Positions 54,750 to 63,702 of a DNA stretch of 64,000 nt are shown here, piece by piece; positions within the stretch are counted from its first letter, which is position 1, and each line of letters opens with the position of its first letter. The DNA is from Parablautia muri. GTDB taxonomy: Bacteria; Bacillota; Clostridia; Lachnospirales; Lachnospiraceae. Location of the stretch: assembly GCF_009917485.1 (NCBI RefSeq), contig NZ_QZDT01000019.1, positions 23,583 to 87,582 on the forward strand, written 5' to 3'. Made by a program: the position numbers and the translations under genes. The notes under the pieces are model-generated. The model was not told the DNA's origin. It made no database searches and worked only from the letters and a program-made list of their open reading frames with translations.

Positions 54750-54932
54750 ATGGAGAGATTCGTTGAACCAAAAGAAAGATTGCCTTTCACCCAGAAATCG
54801 GCTAAAGAATTAGCCCTTGAAATGAATAAGGCTCTGGAATATGTAACGGAAATGACCGAGGAAGAATTGCTTGAAGATGATGCCGAGGGTGGGTATTTTG
54901 ACGATTTAGCGTATTATGAGGAAGATGATTAA
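54750..54932 (+). CDS. Small acidic protein of unknown function
   Basis: This 60-residue product is strongly acidic toward its end (EMTEEELLEDDAEGGYFDDLAYYEEDD shows the trend in part). It has no signal peptide. GAGGGATAATGAC precedes the ATG at 54750. It is 14 bases from the next gene and probably co-transcribed with it. Highly acidic small proteins on mobile elements sometimes mimic DNA, but nothing here proves that. Confidence 0.55.
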   Translation: MERFVEPKERLPFTQKSAKELALEMNKALEYVTEMTEEELLEDDAEGGYFDDLAYYEEDD

Positions 54933-54946
54933 ATCGGGGGATAGCT

Positions 54947-55213
54947 ATGGAAATAACGATTGAACAGGTAAAAGAATTTGCGTGGCAACAGTTGGACGCT
55001 ATGTGGCATGACAATTCTGGAACGGCTACGATTAGCATGGTGAGATTTGATTACAAAGGTTATTGTATCGTCAATCCGTGGATGGACGAAAAGACGGAGA
55101 AAGCCGTAGACCCTTATCGGTATTATGGGAAACAGAGAACGGAGCGGTTTGTCAAAGAAGTTATTAGAACCATTCAGCATAACAGGGAAATTGCAAAACA
55201 ACACAGGAGATAA
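54947..55213 (+). CDS. Small protein of unknown function
   Basis: The 88-residue product begins MEITIEQVKEFAWQQLDAMW, has a short beta-rich middle (GTATISMVRFDYKGYCIV) and a basic C-terminal helix ending KQHRR. I recognise no family. GGGGGATAGCT precedes the ATG, and the lipoprotein gene begins five bases after its stop. Confidence 0.55.
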   Translation: MEITIEQVKEFAWQQLDAMWHDNSGTATISMVRFDYKGYCIVNPWMDEKTEKAVDPYRYYGKQRTERFVKEVIRTIQHNREIAKQHRR

Positions 55214-55217
55214 GAGA

Positions 55218-56060
55218 ATGAAACATAGATTTATTGCTGTAGCCTTATTTATTACAACGCTTCTCTCAGGTTGTGGGAATACTCAGACAACAGAGGTAAC
55301 GACACCCATAGAGGAAAATGTTTCCAGTTCTATAAATAAGGTAGACCCAGACACAGCTACATCTTTAGCTGTATCCTATTATGAAACCGTTTACGGCGGT
55401 AAGGGTATAGAATTTACTTATTTGGAGCCAACCGTGGAAAAGCTATCTAAAAACGAGTATCGTATCAGTTTTTATGTGGACGCATATTGTGCCTTGCCTG
55501 CTTCACCTAAGAATAATGAGACAAGATATGTAGAGTGTGTCGCTACTACAGAAAACATTATGTTGGGTTGGACTTATGAATCAAGTATGTATTTATTTGA
55601 GGATTTAACAGGCAGACCTGTAATTTATAAAACTCAAATCAATTGGGACGGTACTTATATCAGTGATGTTGAAACACAGGAAGAACAACCAAAACCTACA
55701 CAAGAGCCAGAATTGCCTAATGAAACAGCTATAGAGGAACAGGCTGATGATTTCTATAGGGACGGTGAATATACCACCTATGGCAGATACCAATGTTTTG
55801 AAACAGACACATTTGTAAATGTAGAAACGCAGAATGGTTCACTGGTACTGTACTTTGAGCCAGAAGCAGAAACCTTTGTCCTTGACAGAAACGGAGCAGA
55901 CACAGGCTGGGAGTTTATCAACTGGGAATTTGAGGACAGAGTATATACATCTGCCATTATTCAAGATAATGAACTAATCATCACTTCTACAGAATCTTGG
56001 AGATATGACGGCACTTACATTCAACTGCCCGATATAGGTACTGACGGAGAGGGGGAATGA
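55218..56060 (+). CDS. Lipoprotein of unknown function
   Basis: The 280-residue protein has a lipoprotein signal peptide with lipobox LLSGC (Cys at about 18), so it would be anchored to the outer face of the membrane after Lgt processing. Two globular regions (about 40-150 and 185-280) are separated by a Pro/Glu/Gln-rich linker. No family is recognised. I start at 55218 because CAGGAGATAAGAGA precedes that ATG. It overlaps the next gene by four bases. Confidence 0.65.
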   Translation: MKHRFIAVALFITTLLSGCGNTQTTEVTTPIEENVSSSINKVDPDTATSLAVSYYETVYGGKGIEFTYLEPTVEKLSKNEYRISFYVDAYCALPASPKNNETRYVECVATTENIMLGWTYESSMYLFEDLTGRPVIYKTQINWDGTYISDVETQEEQPKPTQEPELPNETAIEEQADDFYRDGEYTTYGRYQCFETDTFVNVETQNGSLVLYFEPEAETFVLDRNGADTGWEFINWEFEDRVYTSAIIQDNELIITSTESWRYDGTYIQLPDIGTDGEGE

Positions 56061-56344
56061 AAATGGCTATTCATCTGGAATCGGTCAATCATTTTAATTA
56101 TATGGACGGAAACGGACGGATTTTCTGTAAGCGACAGGATAAAGTGCGGAAAGTAGCTCCAGAATATAAAGGTTGTAATGACTGCCCTTATCTTTTCGGC
56201 TCTTTACAGGGAATGGGCGTAGAATGTATGTGGGAGGATATAGTACCGCCCCCTGCTCCCTGTGGATATTATGTACATGACCCCAAAGAAGAGTTTGCAC
56301 GGGTATCCAGTTTGATTGACGAGGGGATTTTGAAAAAGAGATAA
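56057..56344 (+). CDS. Small cysteine-rich protein of unknown function
   Basis: The 95-residue protein has five cysteines, including CNDCPYLFG and GVECMWED, arranged as CxxC plus two more, which suggests a zinc or iron-sulphur site. It starts in an ATGA overlap with the lipoprotein gene and ends just before a terminator, so it is the last gene of this run. Confidence 0.6.
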   Translation: MKMAIHLESVNHFNYMDGNGRIFCKRQDKVRKVAPEYKGCNDCPYLFGSLQGMGVECMWEDIVPPPAPCGYYVHDPKEEFARVSSLIDEGILKKR

Positions 56345-56348
56345 TATA

Positions 56349-56383
56349 ATAGCCCTAGAAACTGTAATGGCTTCTAGGGCTAT
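56349..56383 (+). terminator. Terminator of the cargo operon in the 8.1-kb element
   Basis: ATAGCCCTAGAA and TTCTAGGGCTAT form a perfect 12-bp stem with an 11-base loop, followed by GCTTTATTT. It separates the cargo run from the convergent minus-strand genes. Confidence 0.8.
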
Positions 56384-56390
56384 GCTTTAT

Positions 56391-56963
56391 TTACAGAATT
56401 TCTGATTTGGCAATATCAAAATTTACAAGAGCATTGGAAACACGAATATACCGCTTGTCAAAGTCTTCAATCATGTAGAACTCCTTTGATGAATCATTCA
56501 TATAAGGTTTCAGCACTCCCAACTGGAACAATTCTGAATAATATGCAAGCTCACTTGGTGGGAATAAGAAAGTTCCAACAGGAGGAAGAGATTCTACGGG
56601 AGGTTTAAAAATCTGCATGTAAAAATATTCACAGTCCAGTAAATAATCCGTATCCTCTACATAACCAATTCTAACGCCGTCACATTTTCTTCTGATTTCA
56701 CAGAACAAGCTTACATTCTGTTCAGGGCTTGAAAGCAGAGATAGATATTTACATTTTTTGAGTGTAGACCTGACTGCACCCAGAAATTGTTGCGCCTTCT
56801 GCCCCTGAGCCGCTTGTTTCTTTAAGATATCCGATATACATTTAGCTTCCAGCAATAAGTTGCCCCCTTCACGGTATCCTTCAAAAATCACTTCCGCACC
56901 CGTGTTTACATCCATACATGAGCCGCTAAACTTAATCTTATTTTCAACCTTTTCTTGACACAT
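56391..56963 (-). CDS. Protein of unknown function
   Basis: The 190-residue cytoplasmic protein has no motif that I recognise. The middle region (about 25-75) is helical with KAQQFLGAVRSTLKKCKYLSLL, and the second half is a mix of aromatic and hydrophobic residues ending FDIAKSEIL. It overlaps the excisionase-like gene by 20 bases; AAAGGAGGGCAATTT precedes the ATG. The pairing with the excisionase-like gene suggests a function in element maintenance. Confidence 0.55.
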   Translation of the reverse strand: MCQEKVENKIKFSGSCMDVNTGAEVIFEGYREGGNLLLEAKCISDILKKQAAQGQKAQQFLGAVRSTLKKCKYLSLLSSPEQNVSLFCEIRRKCDGVRIGYVEDTDYLLDCEYFYMQIFKPPVESLPPVGTFLFPPSELAYYSELFQLGVLKPYMNDSSKEFYMIEDFDKRYIRVSNALVNFDIAKSEIL

Positions 56964-57174
56964 AAATTGCCCTCCTTTTGATTTTTCGTTTGTCTTGATT
57001 CAGCCACTCAAAAAACTTGTCTTTTGGCACAACCATACGTTTGTTGAGATAAATCGTAGGGAAATCACTGGAATTCATAAGTTCATATGTTTTCCCTTTA
57101 GAAATCCCCAAAACCGACTGAACGTGCTTTGCCTGCATAATGATTGGTAAATCTTCTTCGGAACAGTAGTTCAT
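56944..57174 (-). CDS. Helix-turn-helix excisionase-like protein
   Basis: The 76-residue protein is a winged-helix MerR/excisionase-type domain (HTH_17): MQAKHVQSVLGISKGKTYEL for the helix-turn-helix and IYLNKRMVVPKDKFFEWL for the wing. Such proteins bend DNA at attachment sites and favour excision, or act as repressors. GAGGAGAACGAT lies before GTG-ATG. It is divergent from the XRE gene next to the integrase. Confidence 0.78.
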   Translation of the reverse strand: MNYCSEEDLPIIMQAKHVQSVLGISKGKTYELMNSSDFPTIYLNKRMVVPKDKFFEWLNQDKRKIKRRAIYVSRKG

Positions 57175-57367
57175 CACATCGTTCTCCTCTCTTTATTATT
57201 TCCTATTCTTGTCTGAATCGTGTTTCTGTTGACAGTATAACACATGAGCCGCTACCTGTCAATGGACTTTTTATTTTTTCTTAATCAGGAAATAATCTTT
57301 AGACTATTTACTTTTTGAATAAAAAGGAGTATAATAGCAATATCATCGGAAAGGAGATACAAATAAC

Positions 57368-58096
57368 ATGGGAAAAACTTCTAAAGAAGATTTAGCAAGC
57401 ATAGTAGGACAACGGTTAAAAGAACTCCGCAAGGCAAAAACAGATTTAGGGCAAAAAGATGTTGCTGACGAAATCGGTATTACCAAACAGGCTTTAAGCA
57501 GTTACGAAAGCGGCAGGCATCTTCCCGACCAGACTATCCTCATTGACCTTGCAAAATATTACGGATGCACCGCTGATTACCTTTACGGACTGACAGAAAA
57601 AATGAATCCATCATCTACGGACTATTCCAAGCGAGATAGCGTAAATCGCTTACTTCATTCTTTGGATATGGTTGCAGAAGATGAAGGAGACTTTTTAGCT
57701 GATTCCATAGCAAATACCATAAATTCATTGTCTCTTAACAACGGAAATCCCCAACGGCGAAATCTTATTGAGTGCATGGGACAGTTGTTCTATTCATTTG
57801 CAGAATATATTGAAATGTCAACGTCATATGGAAAGTATTTATCTGAAAAAGTGAGCACAAATGGTTTAACCGCAGATGATATAGCTGTGAAACTGGCGCA
57901 CATCAGCGGCTTTGATGATATATACAGTATAATAGATGACATTAGACGGGCTGGTATTTCATCTGTTCTTACCTTTTCTGTAAATGCTAAAAAAGCCTTG
58001 CGTATCAGGGCAGGACAACGTACAGGCTCTAAAAAATCATTAAAGATGACAGAATTTGAGGAACAGTTTAAAGAAATGCTTGATAAGGAGGATTGA
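57368..58096 (+). CDS. XRE-family regulator upstream of the integrase
   Basis: The 242-residue protein has an N-terminal Cro/C1 helix-turn-helix (about 10-75: VGQRLKELRKAKTDLGQKDVADEIGITKQALSSYESGRHLP) and a long helical C-terminal domain of about 165 residues that may sense a signal. AAAGGAGATACAAATAAC precedes the ATG. The stop overlaps the open frame of the integrase, suggesting joint expression and a role as the element's master switch. Confidence 0.85.
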   Translation: MGKTSKEDLASIVGQRLKELRKAKTDLGQKDVADEIGITKQALSSYESGRHLPDQTILIDLAKYYGCTADYLYGLTEKMNPSSTDYSKRDSVNRLLHSLDMVAEDEGDFLADSIANTINSLSLNNGNPQRRNLIECMGQLFYSFAEYIEMSTSYGKYLSEKVSTNGLTADDIAVKLAHISGFDDIYSIIDDIRRAGISSVLTFSVNAKKALRIRAGQRTGSKKSLKMTEFEEQFKEMLDKED

Positions 58097-58101
58097 TTCA
58101 T

Positions 58102-59259
58102 ATGGCAAAACGGGGACAAAATGAAGGCTCTATCCGCAAACGCAAAGATGGCACATGGGAAGCCCGTGTAACGATTGGCATTTCAGCGGACGGAAAGCAA
58201 CAGCGTAAATCCCTGTATGGAAAGACCCGACAGGAAGTATCCGCCAAAATGACCGACTTGCTGAATAATCTGCAAAAAGGCATTATCACCAATCCTACAG
58301 AAATGACCCTTGCCGAATGGCTTGACTATTATATGTCCGAATACAAAAAGCGGTATGTAAAGCCTACTACCTATATCAATTATACGGTAAAGGTAAAAAA
58401 CCACATCAAACCAGCTATCGGTCACTATAAGCTAAAGGCACTCCGACAGGACATCATTCAGAAATTTGTCAACAGCCTGTCCGATAAGGGGTTAGCGCCA
58501 TCTACGGTAATAGATGTTTACAAGCTGTTAAGCAACGCCTTAGAAACGGCGGTAGATGACGGCTTGATTGTCCGTAACACCGCTAACAGGGTAAAACTTC
58601 CCAAAACAACAAAGCCGCAAATCAATGTTTTAACACAGGAACAGCAAAACGCATTTGTGGAACAGGCGAAAGTGACCTATATGGGAGTTGTCTATATTTT
58701 CGACCTCTGCACAGGTATGCGGCTTGGGGAATTATTAGGGCTGAAATGGCAGGACATAGACTTTGAGCAGAACCAGTTGCACATCAGGAGAATCCTCCGC
58801 AAGGTGAAAGACCCTGACAATGCAGACGAACATTGGCACTTAGAATTTGGCACACCGAAAACCCTGTCCAGTGAGCGAACAATCCCTCTCAATGATACGG
58901 CTATCAAAGTACTTGCTGATGTCTGGGAGCAACAGGAGAAAAATAAGGAAAAAGCCAGTAGCGCATACGAGGACAATGACCTTGTTTTCTGTACCCAGTT
59001 AGGCAGACCTCTTGACCCGAACAATATACGGCGCACCTGTTATTCTATCTGTGAGAAAATCGGTGTCAGTGACATCCACCCTCATTGCCTGCGTCATACT
59101 TTCACGACCAGAGGGGCAGAAAATAATGTGGACGTGCGTGTTATGCAGAAATTCTTAGGTCATGCGACCATAAAGGAAACAGCCGATACCTATACGCACG
59201 TATTGGACGATTTGAAACAGGATGAAATCCGAAAACTGGATAGCGCAGTAAACTATTGA
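58102..59259 (+). CDS. Tyrosine site-specific integrase
   Basis: The 385-residue protein moves the 8.1-kb element. It has an N-terminal arm-binding domain (about 5-55: GSIRKRKDGTWEARVT), a SAM-like core-binding domain (about 60-150), and the catalytic domain with Arg207 in TGMRLGELLGLKW, His328 and Arg331 in HCLRHTFTTR, His354 in LGHAT and the nucleophile Tyr364. AAGGAGGATTGATTCAT precedes the ATG at 58102. It lies 112 bases from the right att repeat. Confidence 0.95.
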   Translation: MAKRGQNEGSIRKRKDGTWEARVTIGISADGKQQRKSLYGKTRQEVSAKMTDLLNNLQKGIITNPTEMTLAEWLDYYMSEYKKRYVKPTTYINYTVKVKNHIKPAIGHYKLKALRQDIIQKFVNSLSDKGLAPSTVIDVYKLLSNALETAVDDGLIVRNTANRVKLPKTTKPQINVLTQEQQNAFVEQAKVTYMGVVYIFDLCTGMRLGELLGLKWQDIDFEQNQLHIRRILRKVKDPDNADEHWHLEFGTPKTLSSERTIPLNDTAIKVLADVWEQQEKNKEKASSAYEDNDLVFCTQLGRPLDPNNIRRTCYSICEKIGVSDIHPHCLRHTFTTRGAENNVDVRVMQKFLGHATIKETADTYTHVLDDLKQDEIRKLDSAVNY

Positions 59260-59273
59260 GCAAAAATATCGGG

Positions 59274-59291
59274 TAGGGGTAAGGTAGGGGT
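59274..59291 (+). repeat. Paired TAGGGGT motifs, right end of the 8.1-kb element
   Basis: TAGGGGT at 59274-59280 and 59285-59291, same orientation as the left-end pair, immediately after the integrase gene. Confidence 0.5.
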
Positions 59292-59366
59292 TAAACGCCA
59301 AAAGGAGCTACCGCCCGCAAGCGGTAACTCCCAGAGTTTACAACATTTTCCCGACAGGAAATTGTA

Positions 59367-60464
59367 TCAGACGTTAAATCGGAACAAAATAACATCCCCA
59401 TCCTTAACCACGTAGTCCTTGCCTTCCATACCAACCAGGCCTTTTTCTCTGGCTGCTGCCAAAGATCCCTGTTGTAATAAATCCTTATAATTTACTACCT
59501 CAGCCTTAATAAAGCCTCTCTCAAAATCGGTATGTATTTTCCCTGCCGCCTGAGGCGCCTTGGTTCCAATCTGAATCGTCCATGCCCTAGTTTCATCCTC
59601 ACCGGCTGTTAAAAAGCTCTGAAGCCCCAGCAAATGGTAGCTTGCCTTAATCAACTTCTCAAGGCCTGACTCCTTAAGGCCCAGATCCTCCAGGAACATT
59701 GCTTTTTCGTCTTCATCCAGCTCCGAAATCTCCTGCTCAATCTGTGCACAGATCACAAACACCTCACTGCCATTTTCCGCAGCAAAAGCTCTGACTGCCT
59801 TAACGCCCTCATTATCAGCTCCATCATTGGCCAGGTCATCTTCTCCAACGTTAGCCGCAAAAATTACAGGTTTAGCTGTCAACAGATTGTAAGAATTTAA
59901 AAGAGCCTGCTCATCCTCATCTTCCGTCTCATAGCTCCCCGCATTCTTTCCTGCTTCCAAATGTGCCTTAAGCCCCTGCAAAAGAGCTGCTTCTTTGGCC
60001 AATGTCTTATCCATCTTAGCTGCCTTGCCTGTCTTGGCAATTCTACGTTCCAAAATCTCAAGATCTGAAAAAATCAGTTCCAAATTAATGGTTTCAATGT
60101 CACGCATAGGATTAATATTTCCGTCCACATGCACCACATTTTCATCCTGAAAGCAACGTACCACATGCACAACTGCATCCACTTCTCTGATATGGCTCAA
60201 AAACTGGTTGCCAAGCCCTTCTCCTTTGGATGCTCCCTTTACTAAACCGGCAATATCCACAAATTCAATTACGGCCGGTGTGACCTTTTTGGAATGATAC
60301 ATGTCTCCAAGCAGTTTAAGGCGTTCATCCGGGACGCTCACCACACCCACGTTAGGGTCAATGGTACAAAAAGGATAATTGGCAGACTCTGCTCCTGCTT
60401 TTGTCAATGAATTAAATAAAGTACTTTTTCCTACATTAGGTAATCCAACGATTCCTAGTTTCAT
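59367..60464 (-). CDS. ychF: Redox-regulated ATPase/GTPase YchF
   Basis: YchF is an Obg-family P-loop protein that prefers ATP and associates with ribosomes. The 365-residue chain is complete: P-loop [38 protein letters not shown], then the coiled-coil and the C-terminal TGS domain with [28 protein letters not shown]. The last codons overlap the att site of the 8.1-kb element, which replaced the original GTA TAA end by GTC TGA without changing the protein. The ribosome site is weak. Confidence 0.97.
   Translation of the reverse strand: MKLGIVGLPNVGKSTLFNSLTKAGAESANYPFCTIDPNVGVVSVPDERLKLLGDMYHSKKVTPAVIEFVDIAGLVKGASKGEGLGNQFLSHIREVDAVVHVVRCFQDENVVHVDGNINPMRDIETINLELIFSDLEILERRIAKTGKAAKMDKTLAKEAALLQGLKAHLEAGKNAGSYETEDEDEQALLNSYNLLTAKPVIFAANVGEDDLANDGADNEGVKAVRAFAAENGSEVFVICAQIEQEISELDEDEKAMFLEDLGLKESGLEKLIKASYHLLGLQSFLTAGEDETRAWTIQIGTKAPQAAGKIHTDFERGFIKAEVVNYKDLLQQGSLAAAREKGLVGMEGKDYVVKDGDVILFRFNV
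59371..59386. repeat. Right 16-bp direct repeat (att), inside ychF
   Basis: ACGTTAAATCGGAACA, identical to 51292-51307. On the minus strand it is the last part of ychF, encoding FRFN and the first base of the final valine codon. Confidence 0.88.
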
Positions 60465-60540
60465 AATTTATCATACCTATCCAGAAAGCCTTATATTTAA
60501 AGGGTTTCTGCCTTTCTCTATATTTTTACTACACAATCTG

Positions 60541-61164
60541 CTACACAATTTTTAAGGCATTTTCTATTCTTTCTACCTCTTTAAACTTCTCTTCCTCGGC
60601 CACATCAACATACAGATTCATTGTAATACCTACATTGACATGACCTTCTTAGGCTCTTTCCCGATATTATGCTTTATTCCCTTTGTCACCGGATTTTTGT
60701 TGATCACATCATTTTCAACAGCATCAGAGAACATACAATATAAAGTTATCCTTGTCTGATATATTGTAGATGACTTATAATCATCCTTCATCTGATTTAG
60801 AACATTCTGACAGTGCATCGGTTTTACCTCTGACAATATCATATTGCCGATACACTTCTTTATATTATGCTCAAACCGTTCTTTATAATTTCTTATTATA
60901 TTTGGTCTTATGCTGTCACCTTTGATATTTTCAATCCAGTAATCAAACCATGCCGTTACTGTCTATATCCCCAGATGCATTGATACCACCATGTTCATCT
61001 TCAAACTTTGCATCCGCATACCACTTACGGCATTCCTGTAGCTTTGGGAAATATTTTTGAACTGATTTACCAGTTCTCTTGCTTACAAATCGTGCTGTGT
61101 ATAAACCACCCTTTCTTTGACAGATACCGACTCCAAGTTCTTTGCCCTTCAAGTCTTTATCCAT
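60541..61164 (-). pseudogene. Tn916-type integrase relic with internal deletion
   Basis: Reading on the minus strand, the start MDKDLKGKELGVGICQRKGG and LYTARFVSKRTGKSVQKYF are typical of the arm-binding domain of Tn916/Tn1549-type integrases, and AGAAAGGAGTTGATTTT precedes the ATG. After a frame change come parts of the core-binding domain (TIYQTRITLYCMFSDAVENDVI), then most of the catalytic domain is missing, and another frame resumes GHVNVGITMNLYVDVAEEEK to the natural end. It cannot make an active enzyme. Confidence 0.85.
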
Positions 61165-61268
61165 AAAATCAACTCCTTTCTGCTGTATTCCAACAAAAAG
61201 AATTTGATACAAGCTAACATTATAGCATATTATCTATCATTTTGGAATATTCAAATTGAATTTTCAGC

Positions 61269-61475
61269 TTAAATCTCTAAATTTCTTGATGTGTACTGCT
61301 CAAGCTCTTTCCTTTTTACCAATTTTTTATTACCGACATATAATACAAAATCACACTTAGGTTGTTTCAATAAATCTTCTATTTTGTTGATTCCTATATT
61401 TGAATAAGCTGCCGATTCTTTAATTGTCAATGTTACTTTAAGCCAAAAAGGTATCTCTCATACTTTTGCTTCCAT
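61269..61475 (-). pseudogene. Tn916-type excisionase relic with nonsense codon
   Basis: On the minus strand ATG GAA GCA AAA GTA is followed by TGA, then EIPFWLKVTLTIKESAAYSNIG and CDFVLYVGNKKLVKRKELEQ to a TAA. The TGA could have arisen from CGA (Arg). The rest matches the small excisionases of Tn916-like elements, and it lies just upstream of the integrase relic, the normal xis-int order. Confidence 0.78.
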
Positions 61476-61649
61476 ATTCTTATAACATCACACTCCAATT
61501 CATAGAAATTTCTTCAATCTATAAAAGATACTGAATTTTTACAGTATCACAATATTCACTTTTCAAAATTCATCACACAATATTAGGAAGGACACGATTA
61601 AGTAACCACGTCCTTACCTCGACTAATTAACAAGTTACTTTACAAATAT

Positions 61650-61775
61650 TTATTTCTCCATAATTTCTATCTTGCGATAGCATTTTAATACTTCTTCCAG
61701 TTCATAGACAGGGCTACTGTTTACATCAAACACCCGCTTGACATATTTTCCACTGTTCCAACCTACAATCTATAT
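61650..61775 (-). pseudogene. Fragment of a mobile-element gene
   Basis: A minus-strand frame reads IVGWNSGKYVKRVFDVNSS and later YELEEVLKCYRKIEIMEK before TAA, but a stop precedes it and there is no start codon with a ribosome site. It looks like the C-terminal end of an ICE protein whose front has been lost. I cannot name it. Confidence 0.4.
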
Positions 61776-61836
61776 ATAATAAAAAATTTCTGGATTTTCC
61801 AAGCTAAACGCAAAAATTATTAAGGAGTTGATTACA

Positions 61837-62114
61837 ATAGACATAGAACTTAAAGACCGTAACCGGATAAAAGAATTTTTCCAGAATCTACACAGCAAAT
61901 TAGAAGATATGTTATTTTCCATCATCCAACGGATTTCAGATAAATTTATTCCCCATTGCTCATGAATTGGCTTGAAAAGTATTTAGACAAGCGGATCGGC
62001 GAACTAAAGCAAGAATCCATCAAAATGACCTGGCATAATATGTATCTCCAAAACTCACTAACGGAAATTCATATAAGACAACAGGACACAAAGAAAGCAC
62101 CTTCAGATGATTAA
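61837..62114 (+). pseudogene. Decayed small ICE gene
   Basis: After AAGGAGTTGATTACA the frame opens with ATA (perhaps a mutated ATG), giving IDIELKDRNRIKEFFQNLHSK and stopping at 61977. A second frame, from the ATG at 61962, continues MNWLEKYLDKRIGELKQESI to 62114. Together they look like one small protein of Tn1549-type elements broken by a frameshift. Confidence 0.5.
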
Positions 62115-62277
62115 TCCGTTAGTGCTTCTCACATTTTAACATTTTCATTTTCCGACTAAACAAGTTTGACTGATTTTCAAAATGTTAAGTGGTGTTAGAA
62201 TATAAATAGTACAAGTTAAACATGGCAGGTTTCAGAAATAACTGTATAATATATACAGATACAGGAGGAAGTTTACC

Positions 62278-62565
62278 ATGGGTAAACAGTTTGATAAGCA
62301 GTTTAAGGAAAATGCGGTACAGTATTACCTTGCCCATAAGGAGCTTGGATGGAATAAATGCGCGGAGAACCTTGGGATAAGCCGCAATGCCATCCGCAGC
62401 TGGGTAAAAGCGGCAGCTGAGAACGCCGGGGAAGTACCGACACGGGGGGCTGGGAACTACGCAAGCGATGAGGAAAAAGAAAATGCCCGGCTGAGAAAAG
62501 AACTCAGGGATACGAAGGACGCACTTGAAATATTAAAAAAAGCCATCGGCATTCTGGGAAACTGA
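62278..62565 (+). CDS. IS3-family transposase OrfA
   Basis: The 95-residue protein has the N-terminal helix-turn-helix of IS3 OrfA (KQFKENAVQYYL, AENLGISRNAIRSWVK) and a C-terminal leucine-zipper-like helix (ENARLRKELRDTKDALEILKKAIGIL). It binds the IS ends and is normally joined to OrfB by -1 frameshifting; a run of seven A (TTAAAAAAAGCC) near the end could be the slippery site. Confidence 0.88.
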   Translation: MGKQFDKQFKENAVQYYLAHKELGWNKCAENLGISRNAIRSWVKAAAENAGEVPTRGAGNYASDEEKENARLRKELRDTKDALEILKKAIGILGN

Positions 62566-62619
62566 CACAGGCCATCTTCCAGGCAGCCGAGAGGGAAGAA
62601 AAACGGTTAAAGGAAGAAG

Positions 62620-63487
62620 GGAAACGCCGTCTGAATGTCAGCTACTTAGGGTTTTAGGCGTTTCCAGAAGCGGCTATAACGCTTTCAAGAGGCATACACC
62701 ATCTGCCGGTCAATTGAAAAAGGAGCAGAGGATGGCAGAGATCGGGGCTATCTATGAGGAATCGCACGAAATCTATGGGGCACCTAAAATAGCAGCAAAG
62801 ATGCGGCAGAAAGGCGGCAACGTAAGCGGGAGGACCGTTTGGAAGTACATGAGGGAGATGGGGCTCCGGGCCTGTTACAGGAAACACAGGGCCCGCACGA
62901 CAAGGGATTCTGATTTCAGCATCGGGTTAAAAAACATACTGAACCGGGATTTTCGGCCGGAAAGGCCGGATGCGGCGTGGTGTAAGGATATCACCTACAT
63001 ATGAACCTGCAATGGCTTTGTATACCTGGCCAGCATCATGGACCTGTATTCGAGGAAGATCATTTCCTGGACACTGGGGGAGACGCTGGAAACGAAGTGG
63101 GTACTGGAAGCCATGGAAAAGGCGAAAGAGGGGCGGCATGTGACACGGCCGCTGGTCATCCACAGCGACCGTGGGGTGCAGTATACCTGCGGGGACTATG
63201 AAGAAGCGACCAAAGGGATGGAACGCAGCTATTCGGCGAAAGCCTGCCCATGGGATAATGCCTGCATAGAAAGCTTCCATTCCCTGATAAAGAGGGAATG
63301 GCCCAACCGGTTGTGCATCATGGATTACAGCCATGCATACAGGCTTGTATTTGAGTATATAGAAGCGTTCTACAATACAGTGAGGATCCACAGCCATTGT
63401 GGGTACCGCTCACCCAGCGAATATGAAAAACAATATCTGGGCAGGGAGGAAGCGAAAAAGCAGGGAGGCTGTCAGGCACTGTTATGA
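62620..63487 (+). pseudogene. IS3-family transposase OrfB, frameshifted and with a nonsense codon
   Basis: Parts of a DDE integrase core are spread over broken frames. The region around 62640 is out of frame with the -1 product of OrfA, so an indel is likely. From LLRVLGVSRSGYNAF the frame runs to WCKDITYI, where TGA at 63002 replaces the tryptophan codon usual there. It continues TCNGFVYLASIMDLYSRKI with IHSDRGVQYT (second Asp) and CIESFHSLIKRE (Glu). The element cannot move by itself. Confidence 0.85.
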
Positions 63488-63537
63488 AAAGCGCAGCCAA
63501 GGGGCAAAACAGATAAAATGAGAGGGGGTACTGCAGG

Positions 63538-63702
63538 ATGAAGCCCAAAAACGTGGAGACACTGATCCAGGAGCGGGAAGATTTGCGTGACCTGCTGGAA
63601 GCCATCGTGGAACGGATCCAGGAGTTCCGTGAAGAAATGTTAACCGAATTGGATGACCTGGAGGACATGATTGTGGAAAACAGTGGAATAAGATTCCATT
63701 GA
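63538..63702 (+). CDS. Small acidic coiled-coil protein inside the IS
   Basis: A 54-codon frame follows orfB within the inverted repeats, with a GAGAGGGGG site before the ATG. The product, starting MKPKNVETLIQERED, is almost entirely charged helix with heptad-like spacing (LLEAIVERIQEF, LTELDDLEDMIVE). A third gene is unusual for IS3 elements. No function is known to me. Confidence 0.55.
   Translation: MKPKNVETLIQEREDLRDLLEAIVERIQEFREEMLTELDDLEDMIVENSGIRFH

Larger units (their letters stand above)
51292..59386. mobile_element. 8.1-kb integrated element in the 3' end of ychF
   Basis: The unit between the two 16-bp repeats is 8,079 bases. It carries a rolling-circle Rep gene at one end and a tyrosine integrase at the other, plus regulators, an excisionase-like protein, an Nmad3-like protein and small unknown genes. 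Both ends have paired TAGGGGT motifs that may be integrase arm sites. It inserted into the last codons of ychF and supplies a new in-frame end (GTC TGA replaces GTA TAA). No relaxase, coupling protein or type IV secretion gene is seen, so mobility would need a helper: an integrative mobilisable element or integrated plasmid. Confidence 0.85.

Noticed and set aside
61269..61475. Excisionase as a functional gene
   Set aside because: The frame has TGA at codon 6 and no other start with a ribosome site, and its partner integrase is deleted.
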